DNA of 64,000 nt from Trematomus loennbergii (GCA_012861695.1 JAAOOA010000033.1:14292434-14356433); one strand, 5' to 3'. Shown: positions 37,355 to 49,659, numbered from the stretch's first letter. Notes: generated from the letters alone by a model not told the origin. Numbers and translations: made by a program.

Positions 37355-40300
37355 ATAGCATGTTGAAGAAAGAACTCATTACAAGCTTGAAATAAATTAT
37401 GTCTGGAACTAAAAGGGAATTCAATTAGTAAGGAATTACCTATCTGTGGACCTGTTTGTACAAAAAAAGTGGTTTGGTTTCTACTTACAGTTTAGGCCAG
37501 TGACTTGATATCGTTTTCCTCATTGATGAGACTGCTGATAAACAGTCAGAAAAATAGTGCAAAAGTGCTTGTTTTGTCCAGTCCAAACTGTTTTTTTGTT
37601 AACTATAACTGAAATGTAATAAGCTTTTAAGAAGGTAAAAACTACAGAAATGTTTTGGCTTTTTGCCTAAAGAAAATGTCTGAATTATATATATTTGGTA
37701 ATTTCTTCTTCTTGATGACTGAACTAAAAAAGATGTATGCATGCAATTGACATTTACTTTTATTTCTATATATATTTTTCTCTATATTTTTCTCAACTAC
37801 TCTATAAGTGCCAATAACAGTTTTGCATAGTCCAAGTTGACCTGTCAAAAAAAGAATGACACTAAAATATTTAGTTTTCTTCTCACAAATCAGATATTTA
37901 CCCCAACCCCCCAATGTAATGTGTAGGTTATTTACAGGTAATCATTTCTGACTTACTGTATATTATATACATGTTCTTGCTTCAATTCACATCTATTATG
38001 CTAGCTAGCTTTGAGGGAAGATCATTATTAATACCTTAAAGCTCTGATTTTATGAATGTACACAAAATATCTATTAAAACTGCTGAACAAATCAAAAGAC
38101 CCTACCACTGCTACCCTTATTTATCTTTTAAAGATGTGTGGATCATGGGTGTATCATTATTAGGGCAGAGGGGGGTGCAGGGTGTCCCATGTTGTTTGGG
38201 GTCAGCGGTATTTGGGAGTCTCTGCCTTTGTTCGAACCTCATCAAGTGTGAAAAACGGGGGCAGGCCTGAGGCCCTCTGCTGCAGCAGATCATCCCACAG
38301 AACAAGCAAACATTTGAAAGGAACAACATTAATTTTGGGGTTGAATGTTGGCAGCTGTCACTCACACGAACAGGACATAAGGGTCAGGACTTATGAAGGG
38401 TAAGGCATCATCTCCCTCAGGATGAACAATTCAACAAGCAGATAATGACGTCTGTGCATCCCTGGAGAAAAGAAAACTAACATACGAGGCAAACGTCTTA
38501 CAAGCATCCAATTCTGCCTTTTTCTGTTATAGTTAGGGCTGAATTGTTAATTAAAATTAAAATATGGAGTTATAATGTTTGTTAGAAATGTGTGTGAAAT
38601 GGTACTATGATACCAGATGATGTTTCATATGCCATACTGTTCAAATTAAGCAGTTATTTTACAAATGCTTTTAACCCTACAGTAATTAAAAGTAACTCAT
38701 AAATGTGCTGTTACAGTCCCTCTGGATTTGTTCAATTTTCCGTATGTTATTTTACTCACAATCAACTATCACACACAATATGTGCCATCTTTGCCACAAT
38801 GTTATCATTAAGCACTAGACAGAGAAATCCAAACTGTGTTTTAATGAAGATGAGGAAGCGAGACTTCCCCCAAAACCACGACAGCTACAGCTGAAAGCAG
38901 AATCACTGCGTGTGTTTTTAAGTCATTCTGACCTCATTTAGACTAATGACCGGCAACAGATGGCACAGGTTCACATTTCATAGTTCAGATGGAGACTATA
39001 GAGAGTGTTTAGCTCCAAACAAATCTAAACAGGAACTGTAACCTGAGCTGAATCACTGCACAACATCCAGTAATTTGAAAATTAGTGGTTTTCCATTTGG
39101 TTAATGAAATTTAGAGATGACAATGTGAAAAGAAAAGGTGAAAGCTCATGATGACGTTTGAGGGAAAACTGTAAAAACCACACTAACTGCTCAACAGCTA
39201 AAAAAGACAGACAATTAGAGAGCAGCTGGTGAACATAGTGAAATATATTTAATCAGGAGAAGTGACTAATAATGGACTTAAATTCATTAATAAGGCACAA
39301 AGAAAGTCCTTGTGTATCTGCTTGTTGTGTAACAAGTTCACCATATCAACTTAAAAAAGGTGATATGTTCATATTGTGTTCACAAGTTGTTACCGCTGCC
39401 ACCAGGTGGCCAAAATATCAGTCATTGCTAATTTATTGTAGAAAAGCTAAGGCTCTGACCTTCATATTTCTGTAATTTCTCTTGTCACTGCTACAGTGGT
39501 GACTGCTGGCTTATCCTGAGTTTAACATACCGTCCTGCTTAAAGTCAAATATTACATCCTCTAATGGCCTTTACCTGGGTTATTAACTCCCTAAGGTCCA
39601 ACAACAAGGACATGATGGCAGTAGTACTAAACCACTTTGATAATCCTGTGAAATCACTGCAGCTAATGGCACTAATATCCTATGAATCACCTATGAAATA
39701 ACTATTCTGGGTTCACATGCTGGTGGGAAACCCCAATACTCGTGCCTGATATCCCTGGAGGGCCGACACATTTTAACCTTGTGTCCATGATATATTTACT
39801 TACCAAATATAGTTTTACAAACACATAAAAATTTTTCTGTTTGAGTACCAAATGCATGAACAGAAAACTTAAAGATTCCCCTGAAAACTATATTTTGTAA
39901 AGAAAATCCCTGAATGTGCAATTCAACCCTTATTTAAACTTGTTGACCTTTTTCAAAATCTTGTTTCATGAGGACATAATGCGGTTTGAGAGCACAGTGA
40001 TTTCACTTTCAATACTTCAGCAAGCTTTTCTTTTCTTTTTTCCTAAGTGAGGAAAGGCCACAAAGGGTGATGATGGAAGTCCCCCTCCCCTCTTTCCCCC
40101 CCCCCCCATCCCCCGGCCTCGCCCCTCTCCTCTCCGCCCCTAGTTTGGGGATGCAGGAGCTCATCACTATCTCTGGACCAGGCCCGTTTTATCCCCCTCT
40201 CACACACAGACACACACACACACGCACACACACACACCACTGAATCACGTTGCATTAAAAAAAATCCTAAAATTGCTTCCAGCTGGCTGCGAGTAAACCT

Positions 40301-40540
40301 TGTCCCGACAGAAAGCTGAAACAAAAGCATGTCTTGCACAATAATTTACCCACAATGCGCACACAGGGTTGCACACTTGCTCCGACTGACTCTGCAGTGC
40401 AGTTCAGACCCGAAAACTGCGGCTGCTTTTGGATTTAAAACACAGAAAAACAAAACTTTTACTGATTTAAACCGTCCTCCTGCTTTCAAACAAAAGGCTG
40501 CTATAAAATTCCGCTGCAGATAAACTGTCTTTCACGTCGT
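37355..40540. other. No gene recognised
   Basis: Non-coding; probably the start-proximal part of the drebrin first intron if that gene runs leftward. Contains pyrimidine-rich and poly-C sequence at about 40078-40140 and a CA run at 40200-40237. Confidence 0.45.
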
Positions 40541-40730
40541 AGTGGTGAAAGTGCCCGGCCTCCATGTGTGTCGTTTTTCACCACTAACGGTATGATGCTG
40601 CTGCTGCACCGTGCATCCTCAGCGTGCACAAACCCGGACAAGAAACCCCCGGGGAAGAGCCAGGAGAACGAGGTGCAGAGAGAGAGAGGGGGGAGGAACG
40701 AGACCGAGATGGCCGGGCTGAAGGACTCAC

Positions 40731-40813
40731 CAGTCGGTGTCCGAGGTCTCGTCAATGACGTCCTGGTAGGCGGTCAGCAGGTCCAGTCTGTTCTTGCCCA
40801 GATTCACAGCCAT
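40731..40813 (-). CDS. dbn1: Drebrin-family protein, first coding exon
   Basis: Read on the minus strand from ATG at 40811-40813, the exon encodes MAVNLGKNRLDLLTAYQDVI and continues to DTD plus the first two bases (TG) of a Trp codon, where a GTGAGTC donor follows (40724-40730). This is the N-terminal start of the ADF-homology domain in drebrin and drebrin-like proteins, which bind actin filaments. 'RLDLL.AYQDVI' is closer to vertebrate drebrin (DBN1) than to DBNL, whereas the 'MAVNL.KN' opening also occurs in drebrin-like proteins, so the paralogue is less sure than the family. Splitting the Trp codon agrees with the tryptophan that follows this segment in the family. The start has A at -3 and G at +4. 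No later exon was recognised to the left. Confidence 0.72.
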
Positions 40814-41000
40814 GTTTCCGTCCCTGCAAGCATCCAGACCGCTGCTGATGGAGAGAGACGCGGAGTGAGACGAGAGGACGAAGAGGAGGAGGAGGAAGAG
40901 GAGACAAAGAGGCCGGCCGAGGGGTCCTAGCGCCGGGAAGTTACAGGCTGAACAGCCTCATGGGTCCTAGTGCCCAGCAGTGTGTTGGATTTTTAGTAGA
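40814..41000 (-). promoter_or_regulatory. Presumed 5' UTR and promoter side of the drebrin gene
   Basis: Upstream of the start codon on the minus strand is a GC-richer, pyrimidine-rich leader (plus-strand gaggaggaggaagagg at about 40885-40900) with many CpGs compared with the surroundings. No TATA box was seen at a convincing place. The exact transcription start cannot be placed from sequence alone. Confidence 0.4.
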
Positions 41001-41089
41001 AACAAATCTGAGAGGGTACGGAAGAGGATTAGGGACACATGAGGAAAGATTTTTGAGACGTCACGTCTCAAAAATCAAAGGTTTAAGAA

Positions 41090-41365
41090 TAAATTAGAGT
41101 TCTGACTTTAATCTCAGAATATTGAAGAAAAAGTCATAATTTGAAGAACAAAATTATTATATATATATTTTATTTTTAGGCATGGGATAGAGATAATTTT
41201 CAGGAAAAAAATTGAAAAGAAAATCTGAATTTTTCTTTTGAAAATCTGTGAATTCTGACACTAAAGTCAGAATCCCGAAATGTTTCGAAAATAAATTCTA
41301 AGAAAAAGGTTTAAGCTTTTTCAGTTTAAAGTCAGAACTCTGAGATTAAAGTCAGAATTCTGCAC
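41090..41365. repeat. Degenerate palindromic 'gactttaatctcagaat' repeat
   Basis: The phrase 'tctgactttaatctcagaat' (about 41101) and its inverse 'actctgagattaaagtcagaattctg' (about 41336) face each other, with further partial copies ('ctaaagtcagaat') between. It looks like one of the simple palindromic repeats scattered in fish genomes. Confidence 0.55.
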
Positions 41366-41720
41366 ATTTATTTTTTCTGATAATTTATTTATGTTTTCAG
41401 AAAATGCTATTAACACGCTTAATGTCAGCAGCAGATCACACAGGTGGCAGATACATGAGCACATGTCTTTAGTCAACGAGATTAATCTCAACAACAACAA
41501 CAACCCTGCTCTCAAATTGCTTGAATATTACTCAGTTCACAATCTTTTATTTTAATTATCATGAAATAAAACGTGTTTAGTTTTTAGAGTCTGCAGCCAT
41601 GCTAGCATCTTGGTGACGCTTCACATAGGCACCAGGCATTTTAAGTAAATGCTAACATTAAGTCTATCATGATGTTTTCTATGCTCACTATCTTAGTTTA
41701 GCGTGTTATTATTATGATCG

Positions 41721-41875
41721 ACTCTGGTTTCAGACAGAGGGTGAAAGGAGGTCCTTTAGCACAGGCAGTATGAAAACAATTATTTCATAACATTAAAGCA
41801 TGGGCACATGTCACAGTATAGGCACAAAATACAAATATGAAACCTGAAAATGAACTGTATATATATCCTCTTTAA
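41721..41875 (-). mobile_element. TTAA-type MITE, family A, copy 3 (inverted, partial)
   Basis: The reverse complement shares 'tactgtgacatgt..ccatgctttaatgtt', 'atactgcctgtgct' and 'caccctctgtctgaaaccagag' with the copies at 35.4 and 43.2 kb. TTAA at 41872-41875 marks its outer end; the other end is lost. Confidence 0.55.
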
Positions 41876-41879
41876 GGTT

Positions 41880-42900
41880 CGGGTCTGTAATGGGATGCAA
41901 CTTTAGATCTCTTGCATGAAAGGCAGACCTATCAGACCAATCAGAAGTTGGGTCCAGGGTCCAGGTGTCTGTAAACTAAATGCACAAATAAACATTGACA
42001 ATCTGGTAAATAGCAGATGGAAATGGTCTGGTATGAATACTGTGGGGTAACTGTGGAATGAGGAACAGGTGTGCAGGTTGAGATGGGAGTCAGGTGACTG
42101 GGACAGGTGGATGGATGGAGAAGTAGTCCTGCAGAGTTTGAAGGAAATGGCCTGGAGGAAGTGGGACTGCGGCTCAGAAGCACAGGCAATCCCCTGCATG
42201 AAATGAAACAAAACAAAATAAAGTGAAACAAAAAAACTGATCTACAGTATGACTGTAATGACAGTATGACTTAATTCTAAGCAAGTGGTGCAAGAGGTAC
42301 ATATATTAGAGTAATACAAATAAGATGGTCTACAGATACTCCAATACCAGTAAATGTCCTGAATTAAAAATGATACAAGTTAAGTACAGATTAAGTGTCA
42401 GCAAAAAGTACCAAATCAAAACTAAAAGTACATCTAAATGTGCTGAATTACAAAGACTGGCTCCATTCACAGTGTTGTATTACTATATCATATCATTAGT
42501 TTGAGTTTTTATCCGTAACAAAAACATGTCAGAGCATTTTAATGTTCCATCCATGTGAAGCCAATTGTATACATTGGATTGATTTGTGGTACTGTATCGT
42601 ATATTTTTATATGTAAAAATAGTATGTGAAAAAAACTAAGTGTCAGACAAATGTAAACTTTGATTGCAAACTATACGGCTCAATATCTTTAAAGAAAAAA
42701 GTGATTGTGGCTGACATTTCTACTATTAAGTTAAATGTTTAAGATGATAAAAGATTAAGCAATTAATAAACAAAATGTCAGTGACTTTATAATCCAAGTC
42801 TTCCTCTACAAGCTCCTTTTAGAGGGAATGATGGACTGAAAATCTTTTCTTCTGGAGATGTTGACATTTTGGGAGGTCGTCCCCCCCAGGTCTGGTGGGT
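41880..42900. other. No gene recognised (upstream of drebrin)
   Basis: Intergenic. The part around 42330-42440 carries diverged 'taagtacag..aagtacc..aaaagtac' text that may be the inside of the hAT MITE also seen near 44.83 and 58.24 kb. Confidence 0.4.
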
Positions 42901-42902
42901 TT

Positions 42903-42916
42903 GTTGCCCTGGTAAC
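42903..42916. promoter_or_regulatory. Candidate RFX-binding X-box
   Basis: gttgccctggtaac fits the X-box (GTTRCC, two spacer bases, GGYAAC when read on the minus strand). It lies in a GC-richer patch about 2.1 kb upstream of the drebrin start. Binding is not shown by sequence; chance occurrence of a 14-bp near-palindrome is possible but uncommon in 64 kb. Confidence 0.4.
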
Positions 42917-43246
42917 CTGCGTTGCCTCAGAGGGTCGAGCCTCGATGTTTTTCTCCCAGGCTCGGCTGGCACTGAGCCCACATACCTCCCTCAGAGGCGG
43001 GGAGAATAGAGCAGAGGGGAGGTGGTGGTAATGGTGGTGGTGGGCACTTTAATTGGCACAAACTGCGACGTACTACAAGGTGAATCTGCTGAAACTCATT
43101 CTGTTTGCATAATTGATCTGCCCCCTGCTGTATCCACTGCTTGTTTGTTTAATGTATGTACATGTGAAGTCAGTCCTCTCCAACTTATTATAACAAAATA
43201 TCTTCTTCTTCTGATAAATAAACATTCTATGGATGTCAGGTGTCTA

Positions 43247-43530
43247 TTAAAGGGGCGCTATTATGCTCCTTTTTAAAATTCCTATTTGTATTTTGTTCCT
43301 CTACTGTGACATGTTTACATGCTTTAATGTTCAAAAAGGTATTTATTTTTCTTATACTGCCTGTGTTGCTGCTCCTCTTTTCACCCTCTGTCTGAAACCA
43401 GAGCCCAGTCTGCTCTGATTGGTTAGCTGGCTGGCTCGGTTGTGATTAGAGATGTCCCGCCCCTAAGCCTACACAAAAAACGATGTAACACACTACAGGA
43501 AAGGGAAAACCCAACAAAGCATAACAGGGT
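43247..43530 (+). mobile_element. TTAA-type MITE, family A, copy 2
   Basis: Begins TTAAAGGGGCGCTATTATGC at 43247, with TTAA as the target. The right end is 'caacaaagcataacaggg', the inverse of the left end with its last bases lost. It shares over 100 bp with the copy at 35.4 kb. No coding capacity. Confidence 0.7.
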
Positions 43531-43539
43531 AATCTCAAA

Positions 43540-44200
43540 CACAACTCAGAGTAAAAGTGCATCCAGATTGAACTAAAAAGGAATTTCAAACTCATGTTAT
43601 TCGCAGTCAAAGAACAGGACATGTTTGCTGTTCCGTAATCCCACTTTGGGAGAAAAAGCTAAAACATTCAACATGCATGCCCACATCTTTGATTTGTATA
43701 TTCCCAATTTAATCTCAGTTTTTCCTTTCATAGACCTCAACCTAAATGAAACTACGTTTGTAAGTCTGAGGGTAAAAGTGTGTATCGCTGTTTAGTATGG
43801 GTTGCACTCAAAGACAGACAAAAGCCCCTCCGGATGTAGAGGAGGTGAGACACAATTTCAGACATTTTTCTTTTAAAAGGAATTCATTATGTAGTACTTG
43901 TTTGTGCAAAAAACAAGCGACAAAGTATCTGTGTAAAGCAGTGGTTCTCACAGTGGGGTCTGTGTTACTCTCTCTGAAAAGAACATACTCATTTATTTTA
44001 ATTATCATCAAATAAAACTTGTTTTGTTTTGCTGACATGCTAGCATCCCGGTGACACTTTACATAGGCAACAGGCAGTTGAGCTAAATGCTAACATGCTA
44101 AAGTGTAGCAGATAGCCTATGATGTTTTCCATATTCACTATCTTGGTTTAGCGTATCAGCATGCTAACAGTGGCTAATTGTCACTATGTTGGGGCTGATG
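43540..44200. other. No gene recognised
   Basis: Intergenic. Contains 'tgctaacatgctaa' type text common in fish non-coding DNA; no supported gene. Confidence 0.45.
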
Positions 44201-44207
44201 GGAATGC

Positions 44208-45489
44208 CAGAGGTGTGGACTCGAGTCACATGACTTGGACTCGATTCAGACTCGAGTCACCAATTTGATGACTTTGGACTCGACTTGACAAAATCACAAA
44301 ACACTTGCGACTCGACTTGGACTTGAACACCAATGACTCGGGACTTGACTTGGACTTGAGCCTCTGACTTGAGGTGACTTGATAATTTAATTCAGAGGTC
44401 TCCAACACGCCGATCGCGAGATGCCGCTAGAAGAGCAGACTCCCGTCGGGGAGAGCAGAATCTCCAGCCGCTGCAACTCTTGCTGAGAATCCTTGCAGGC
44501 AGGGGCGGGTCTTTATTTAGCTGGGCCACCATGCGGCCAATCATATGTGAGGACACACTAGGATCATACCATTATGTGAAAGAAGGGTGGGGGGCAGACG
44601 CTCCAAAGACAGCAGGTGTAGTGGTACAGGCCAGCTACACAGAGCGACGGGGAGACAGATTTAAATGCAAGCGCGTCGGAAAAAGTCAAGAAATTAGCGA
44701 AAACCGAAAAAAGCAGCATCTGGCTGCATTTCAATGATATTGGAGAAAGCAAAGCTGAGTGCAGGATTTGTAAAATGAAAATAACCTTCAGAGCAGGGTT
44801 TTTTTTTGGTAACCACTCAGGATTTATTGCAGAGGTGGGAGAAGTTCAGATCTTGTACTTGAGTAAAAGTACCAGAGTGTAGGACAATAAAATCCTGCAT
44901 TCAAAATGTTACAAGTAAAAGTACAAAAGTATTAGCATCAAAATACAGTTAAAGTACCACCTGCAGAGGGATCTAGATTCAGGTGTTCTTTTCCCCATAA
45001 GACGCCTCGCTGCACATTATCCCTTGCATAAAGATAGGTTGTGTGGGTCCCTTATAACATGTTGTACACAGTGGAAATAAACATTCTGGTTACCTCAACA
45101 TCAGGGATCTTATCAATTAAACTCCTTCTGAATCAAACCGTCACAGTAGCCTTACCTTACTGATCCCTCTTACAATAGAAGAAAACACGTTACTTTACCA
45201 GCAGAGAGAAAATAGATTATTACAGTATTAATGTGACTAATAAAGAGCAGTTTAATTATTAAGTATTATTCTGTTGATGGGTGTCATTACATTTGGTGAA
45301 AAGCACATAATGACTTGTTTAAGACTCGTTTTGTCAAAGTTTAGGACTTGGACTTGACTTGAACTTGCCCATCCTGACTTGAGACTTGACTTGGACTTGA
45401 GCACAAAGACTTGAGACTTGACTCGGACTTGAGCGCAAAGACTTGAGACTTGACTCGGACTTGCAAAACAATGACTTGGTCCCACCTCT
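44208..45489 (+). mobile_element. hAT element, 1.28 kb, with BED zinc-finger remnant
   Basis: The left end CAGAGGTGTGGACTCGAG and right end ..GGTCCCACCTCT are inverted relatives. The 8 bases gggaatgc stand on both sides (44200-44207 and 45490-45497), a perfect hAT-type target duplication. Both subterminal parts hold many 'gacttggacttgag' units. In between, 44718-44820 encodes a BED-finger-like frame: SIWLHFNDIGESKAECRIC then KMKITF, with the aromatic W..F pair, CxxC pair and a later His. No downstream transposase catalytic part is left, so the element is an internally deleted relative of a transposase-coding hAT element. Confidence 0.8.
44830..44965 (+). mobile_element. Nested fish MITE ('cttgtacttgagtaaaagtacc')
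   Basis: Begins CAGAGGTGGGAGAAGTTCAG and continues 'gatcttgtacttgagtaaaagtacca', a very common fish nonautonomous element. It sits inside the 1.28-kb hAT element, so it inserted later or formed part of a compound. A related copy lies at 58237-58350. Confidence 0.6.
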
Positions 45490-45560
45490 GGGAATGCCAT
45501 GTCAGAAACACTCCCTCCTTATTCCTGTCACTCACACACTCACACACACATACACACATA

Positions 45561-46342
45561 TGGCGCATTTCCACCACACGGTCGGCCTCGGCCACGCTCG
45601 GTACTGCTTGGCCGCGTTGGGCCGTTGGGCCGGCTCACTTCATGCTGCGCTTCCATTACAGTTTAGGAACTCGGGTAGTTACTATAGTAACGCAGTGTAG
45701 GCGGAGCCGTGACGTCATCTTCAATGAGAACCCCAGAAAAACAACACAGCCGTTAGCTGTTAGCACTCAGAGCTCACAGCTCCTTATATATGTTCAGAAA
45801 CTCGACAAAAGTTAAACAAGTACACACCACAGACTGCCTGTGTCATGACGAGTACAGTCGCTGCTTTATTTATGTCTGTATAGGCCGTTGTTGTGAGTGT
45901 GGACGGTCGGAGCATATACTGCGTTAGCTTAGCCAATCTCCATTTAGAAAACACGCATTTTAAAAGGTTTTTTGCCTGCCGTCTGTCTGCAGACTTGACA
46001 AAGCATTAATTCATGGTTTTTACTAACCGGTATCAGTATGTTGTTACTTCGGCATCATTTTGAAACGTGTATTACAATTAAATCACGGTCAAATATGTCC
46101 ATCTTGTTGTAGTTGTAGCCCCCTTGCCAGCGATGCTCTCTCTAGTTTAGCATACTCAGCCCGACTCAGCCCTGTTTGTTGGCCCCGATAGAACCACAAT
46201 TTTGTCGGGCCAGAAAAGAGGTGAAAAAGTGGCCCCGGGCCGGGCCGGGCCGTAACTAGGCCTAGTGGAAGCGCAACCAAAACGGGCACGGCACGACACG
46301 GCACGCTTAAACCGCGCTCCGCGCCATGGTGGAAATGCGCCA
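45561..46342 (-). mobile_element. Harbinger-like element, long form (782 bp)
   Basis: Bounded by TGGCGCATTTCCACCAC (45561) and GTGGAAATGCGCCA (to 46342), with ATA on both sides (45558-45560 and 46343-46345) as a 3-bp target duplication. In reverse complement it aligns with the 374-bp element at 21103 over both arms and adds about 400 bp of GC-rich centre, including a 'gtgacgtca' site. No intact transposase frame is present, so even this form is nonautonomous. Confidence 0.85.
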
Positions 46343-46349
46343 ATAGACA

Positions 46350-48640
46350 CATACCCACACACCCCTCCCCCATTTTAGTGGGTTAGTATTAATTAATGCT
46401 CCTCACCCTGCAGGTCCTTGTAGTTTCCTGCAGAAACTTTGTTCTGTGTGTGTGTGTGTTCGGTATGTGAGTAATTTAGTAGCATTCACATAGATAACAT
46501 AGTGATTTCCTGCACGGTAATCATTAATCTTGTTTAAAGAAACCAGATAAGTAAATTGATAGAGGGACTTTTTTTCAGTTTTTTATGAATATTGAAGCAG
46601 CGGGACTGGTTGAGACTTGAAGTGACTCCAGAGTTCAAATCTTCTCTCAATGAGCTGCAGAGGAAGCTGATACTAAACGGCCTCTCCTAATGGAGTGTCT
46701 GACGGGTAAATTAGGCTGTCAGGGTGAACACTGAGGATTACACCGACTCTGCTACCAGCTCCAGGAAGGAATAAATAACACTTAGAAAGTCAGTGACTTC
46801 TTAGCCACCAAATGTCCATGGAGAGCAGCTTTAGGTCCCTCAAAATGAGGTCAGTCTCTGGTGAAAAAGAAAAGGCAATCACTTTTAATGAGAAACTTTT
46901 ACTGCCGATGTGTGCACAGAGGAGGGAAGAGCTCAATTTAAATGCATGTATTTATTTTAGATGCGTACCCTGAAGACATCTGTACCACTCAGTTGTGTTT
47001 CATATTAAACTGTTTTCTTTCGGCCGATGTGTACAATTTTCTCAAGAAATCCAAGAATAATTTCTCTATAACAGGGTAATGTGTTTAAATGTCTTTTCTT
47101 AGTAAAATATTCAAAGATTATTCATTTAATATGTTCCAAAATCTCCATAGTTAAGATGCTTAAAACGGCATCTCCTCCCATTCTATATGAATGAAAAATA
47201 ACTAATAAACTGGTTTTGCGATTATTTGTCTGTTGATCAACTCTCCAAGTACCCTCTAGTTTCTCTTGTTTTTATGTTTTAATGTATTTAATTTCACCCC
47301 GTATCCTGGTGATACTGGCATCATATTAGAAAAATACTTCCTTATGTTTATCTAGGGGTGTTTTGTCGGTTAATTTCGAGTATATTTGGAGTTATTTGGA
47401 GAAATGTAAAGTGATGTCTGTGAGCAAACAAAGGGCTTTAAACTGGTTTTAGTTTCTCGCACACTCTTTGTTTCATTCCTCTTCTCCTGACAGAGGGCTA
47501 TTGATTGATTTTATTGATCAGGGTCTATATGTGGACGTCTTTAAGAGGAGGAGGCAGACAGGTGCACAGATGGACAACAAACAAAAGAAGAAACTCCATT
47601 ATCCATCTGCAGTCTGTTCCTTTGTCTGAAACAACCACAGTCACTCTCCTTTTGTTGAAAGTATAGTCAGTGTTCCTTCTCTTGTTGATGCATGCACAGA
47701 AATACTTCAGTGTAGCAGATCAAATCAAAAAGCTGTCTCTAAGCTCTCGTCCTCAGAGATGGTCTCAGAGTTAAGCCTGGTTTAACAGCGTGGGTCGGAA
47801 TCCGTCTGGAAAGGAAACGATAAAAAAGGAAATCAAAGTATTTTCTGAATGAGAGCTGTGGGAGTTGTGGTGGATGTGGAGAAAAGAGATTAAATACATT
47901 TAAAGAAATTAAGATTAATTCAGAGGATGTTGAGCTGTAAATCTTCTCAGAAACGTCAACTCGTAAAACTGAGGATCTGGTTTATTTTCTGAAGCATCTC
48001 ATTAAACCGAAAAGTAAAAGTACTGCTGGACCAGTGTCAGTGCTTTTATATCCAAAATATGATAAAATGATTATGATAATATCAATGTAGGGAGACTAAC
48101 AGGTCACAAAGTGCTTCACAGAAGATTACAGATTTAATAAACAATATAAAAGGAAGAAAATAGCGAACACTTGGTATCTACTCCAGGTTTATATTTTAAA
48201 CTACTTAGCTTTGAATAATACAAATATAAATATTGGAGAGGGTCCCACAATTACATAAGTATTATATTATATTAAAAGACATTCTTTAAATTGCATCTAT
48301 TTCTTTCTAAATAATAACAAAAAACACCTCGAGGCAAATAAAATAATAATAAACATATCACATTTTCAGTGGTAACAGAAAAAAAAAGGTAAATACGACG
48401 TTGGACTTTTTTTTTTTAAATAAAGGAAGTTTATTTTGTTTGCATTACATTTGTATTAGATTTAGATGTCTGTGTATATTTGTGTGTTTAAAAAAAAAAC
48501 AGGAAATCTAAATAAATGTAAAAGAAAATTATTATATACAACATATTTAAAATAATAATAAATACATTTTAAAAAGAAATCTGTAATAATAATGTGATCA
48601 CAATAATTAAAATATTATCTGTATTTGCTGCTATAAAGCT
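46350..48640. other. No gene recognised
   Basis: Intergenic. A phrase 'aacaggtcacaaagtgcttcacag' at about 48098-48121 resembles a LINE L2 tail piece. No supported exon. Confidence 0.45.
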
Positions 48641-48645
48641 GTATT

Positions 48646-48757
<112 letters not shown>

Positions 48758-48759
48758 AG

Positions 48760-49425
48760 ATCTCTTTACAGTCTGCTCCCAGACAAAGAGAAGAGGCTTC
48801 AAAAGACAAATATTTATGAGTCTCGAAGGGTTAAAAGTCTGTCAGGCTGTGCAGGAGAAATAGAGCTCACATACCAGAGCAGTGAGAGCAGCCTGTGGAG
48901 CTTTAATCCACTAAACAGAAACCGGACCAGAGAACGATGTGAAATACTGAACCCTTCTATAAGAAACACGAGTAAAAGTCTGTTAGAGCCATAAGACATG
49001 ATATTGTCTTCAATTGGCACTCTTGAGTCCTGAGATAGGAGGTACACTTTGTATTTGTGTACTATTGTTAGGGGTGCACAACATGAGGAAAAGATGCTAT
49101 AATGTTATTTATAATAATACAAAAAACAGAAAGCAAAGCAAACTTAGTTCTGCTTTGCTTTCTGTCTTTTCGTGTAGTAAGAATTATAAAGAACAAATTA
49201 TGCGGTTACATTTTAAACTGTAAACGTTTTTTACTGAAAAAGTTGAATTAAAACTGACTTGACAATATAATGAAGATAATGCCTATAAATCTGTAGATTA
49301 TCATGGTTTCTTTCGTTTTTTTTCTCCTTTTAAAGCACTTGTTGGTGAGTTAATGAAAGGCACACACACAAAGCGTCAGAGGTCCCCATGATGTGATCGT
49401 TGTCCCCAAAAAGAGATGAATACCA
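48760..49425. other. No gene recognised
   Basis: Intergenic, between two microsatellite arrays. No supported gene. Confidence 0.4.
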
Positions 49426-49428
49426 ACA

Positions 49429-49429
<1 letters not shown>

Positions 49430-49465
<36 letters not shown>
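49430..49465. repeat. (CA)n microsatellite
   Basis: Run of CA units, 110 bp before a long GT run of opposite sense; the two could pair as an inverted repeat. Confidence 0.95.
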
Positions 49466-49467
<2 letters not shown>

Positions 49468-49575
49468 AATGTGTTAATTTCCTCTTCGGTGTGAATGTTT
49501 ACACTCGAATGTTGAACATTTTTTTGAAGCACATCGAGAATAATAGTCCTTTGAAGGGAGGAATGTAGTGTGTTT

Positions 49576-49577
<2 letters not shown>

Positions 49578-49651
<74 letters not shown>
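49578..49651. repeat. (GT)n microsatellite
   Basis: About 36 GT units, uninterrupted after the first few bases. Confidence 0.96.
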
Positions 49652-49655
<4 letters not shown>

Positions 49656-49659
49656 ATTG

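Noticed and set aside
40568..40930. 120-codon plus-strand frame
   Set aside because: Antisense over the drebrin start exon; ends in a low-complexity Glu run from GAG repeats.
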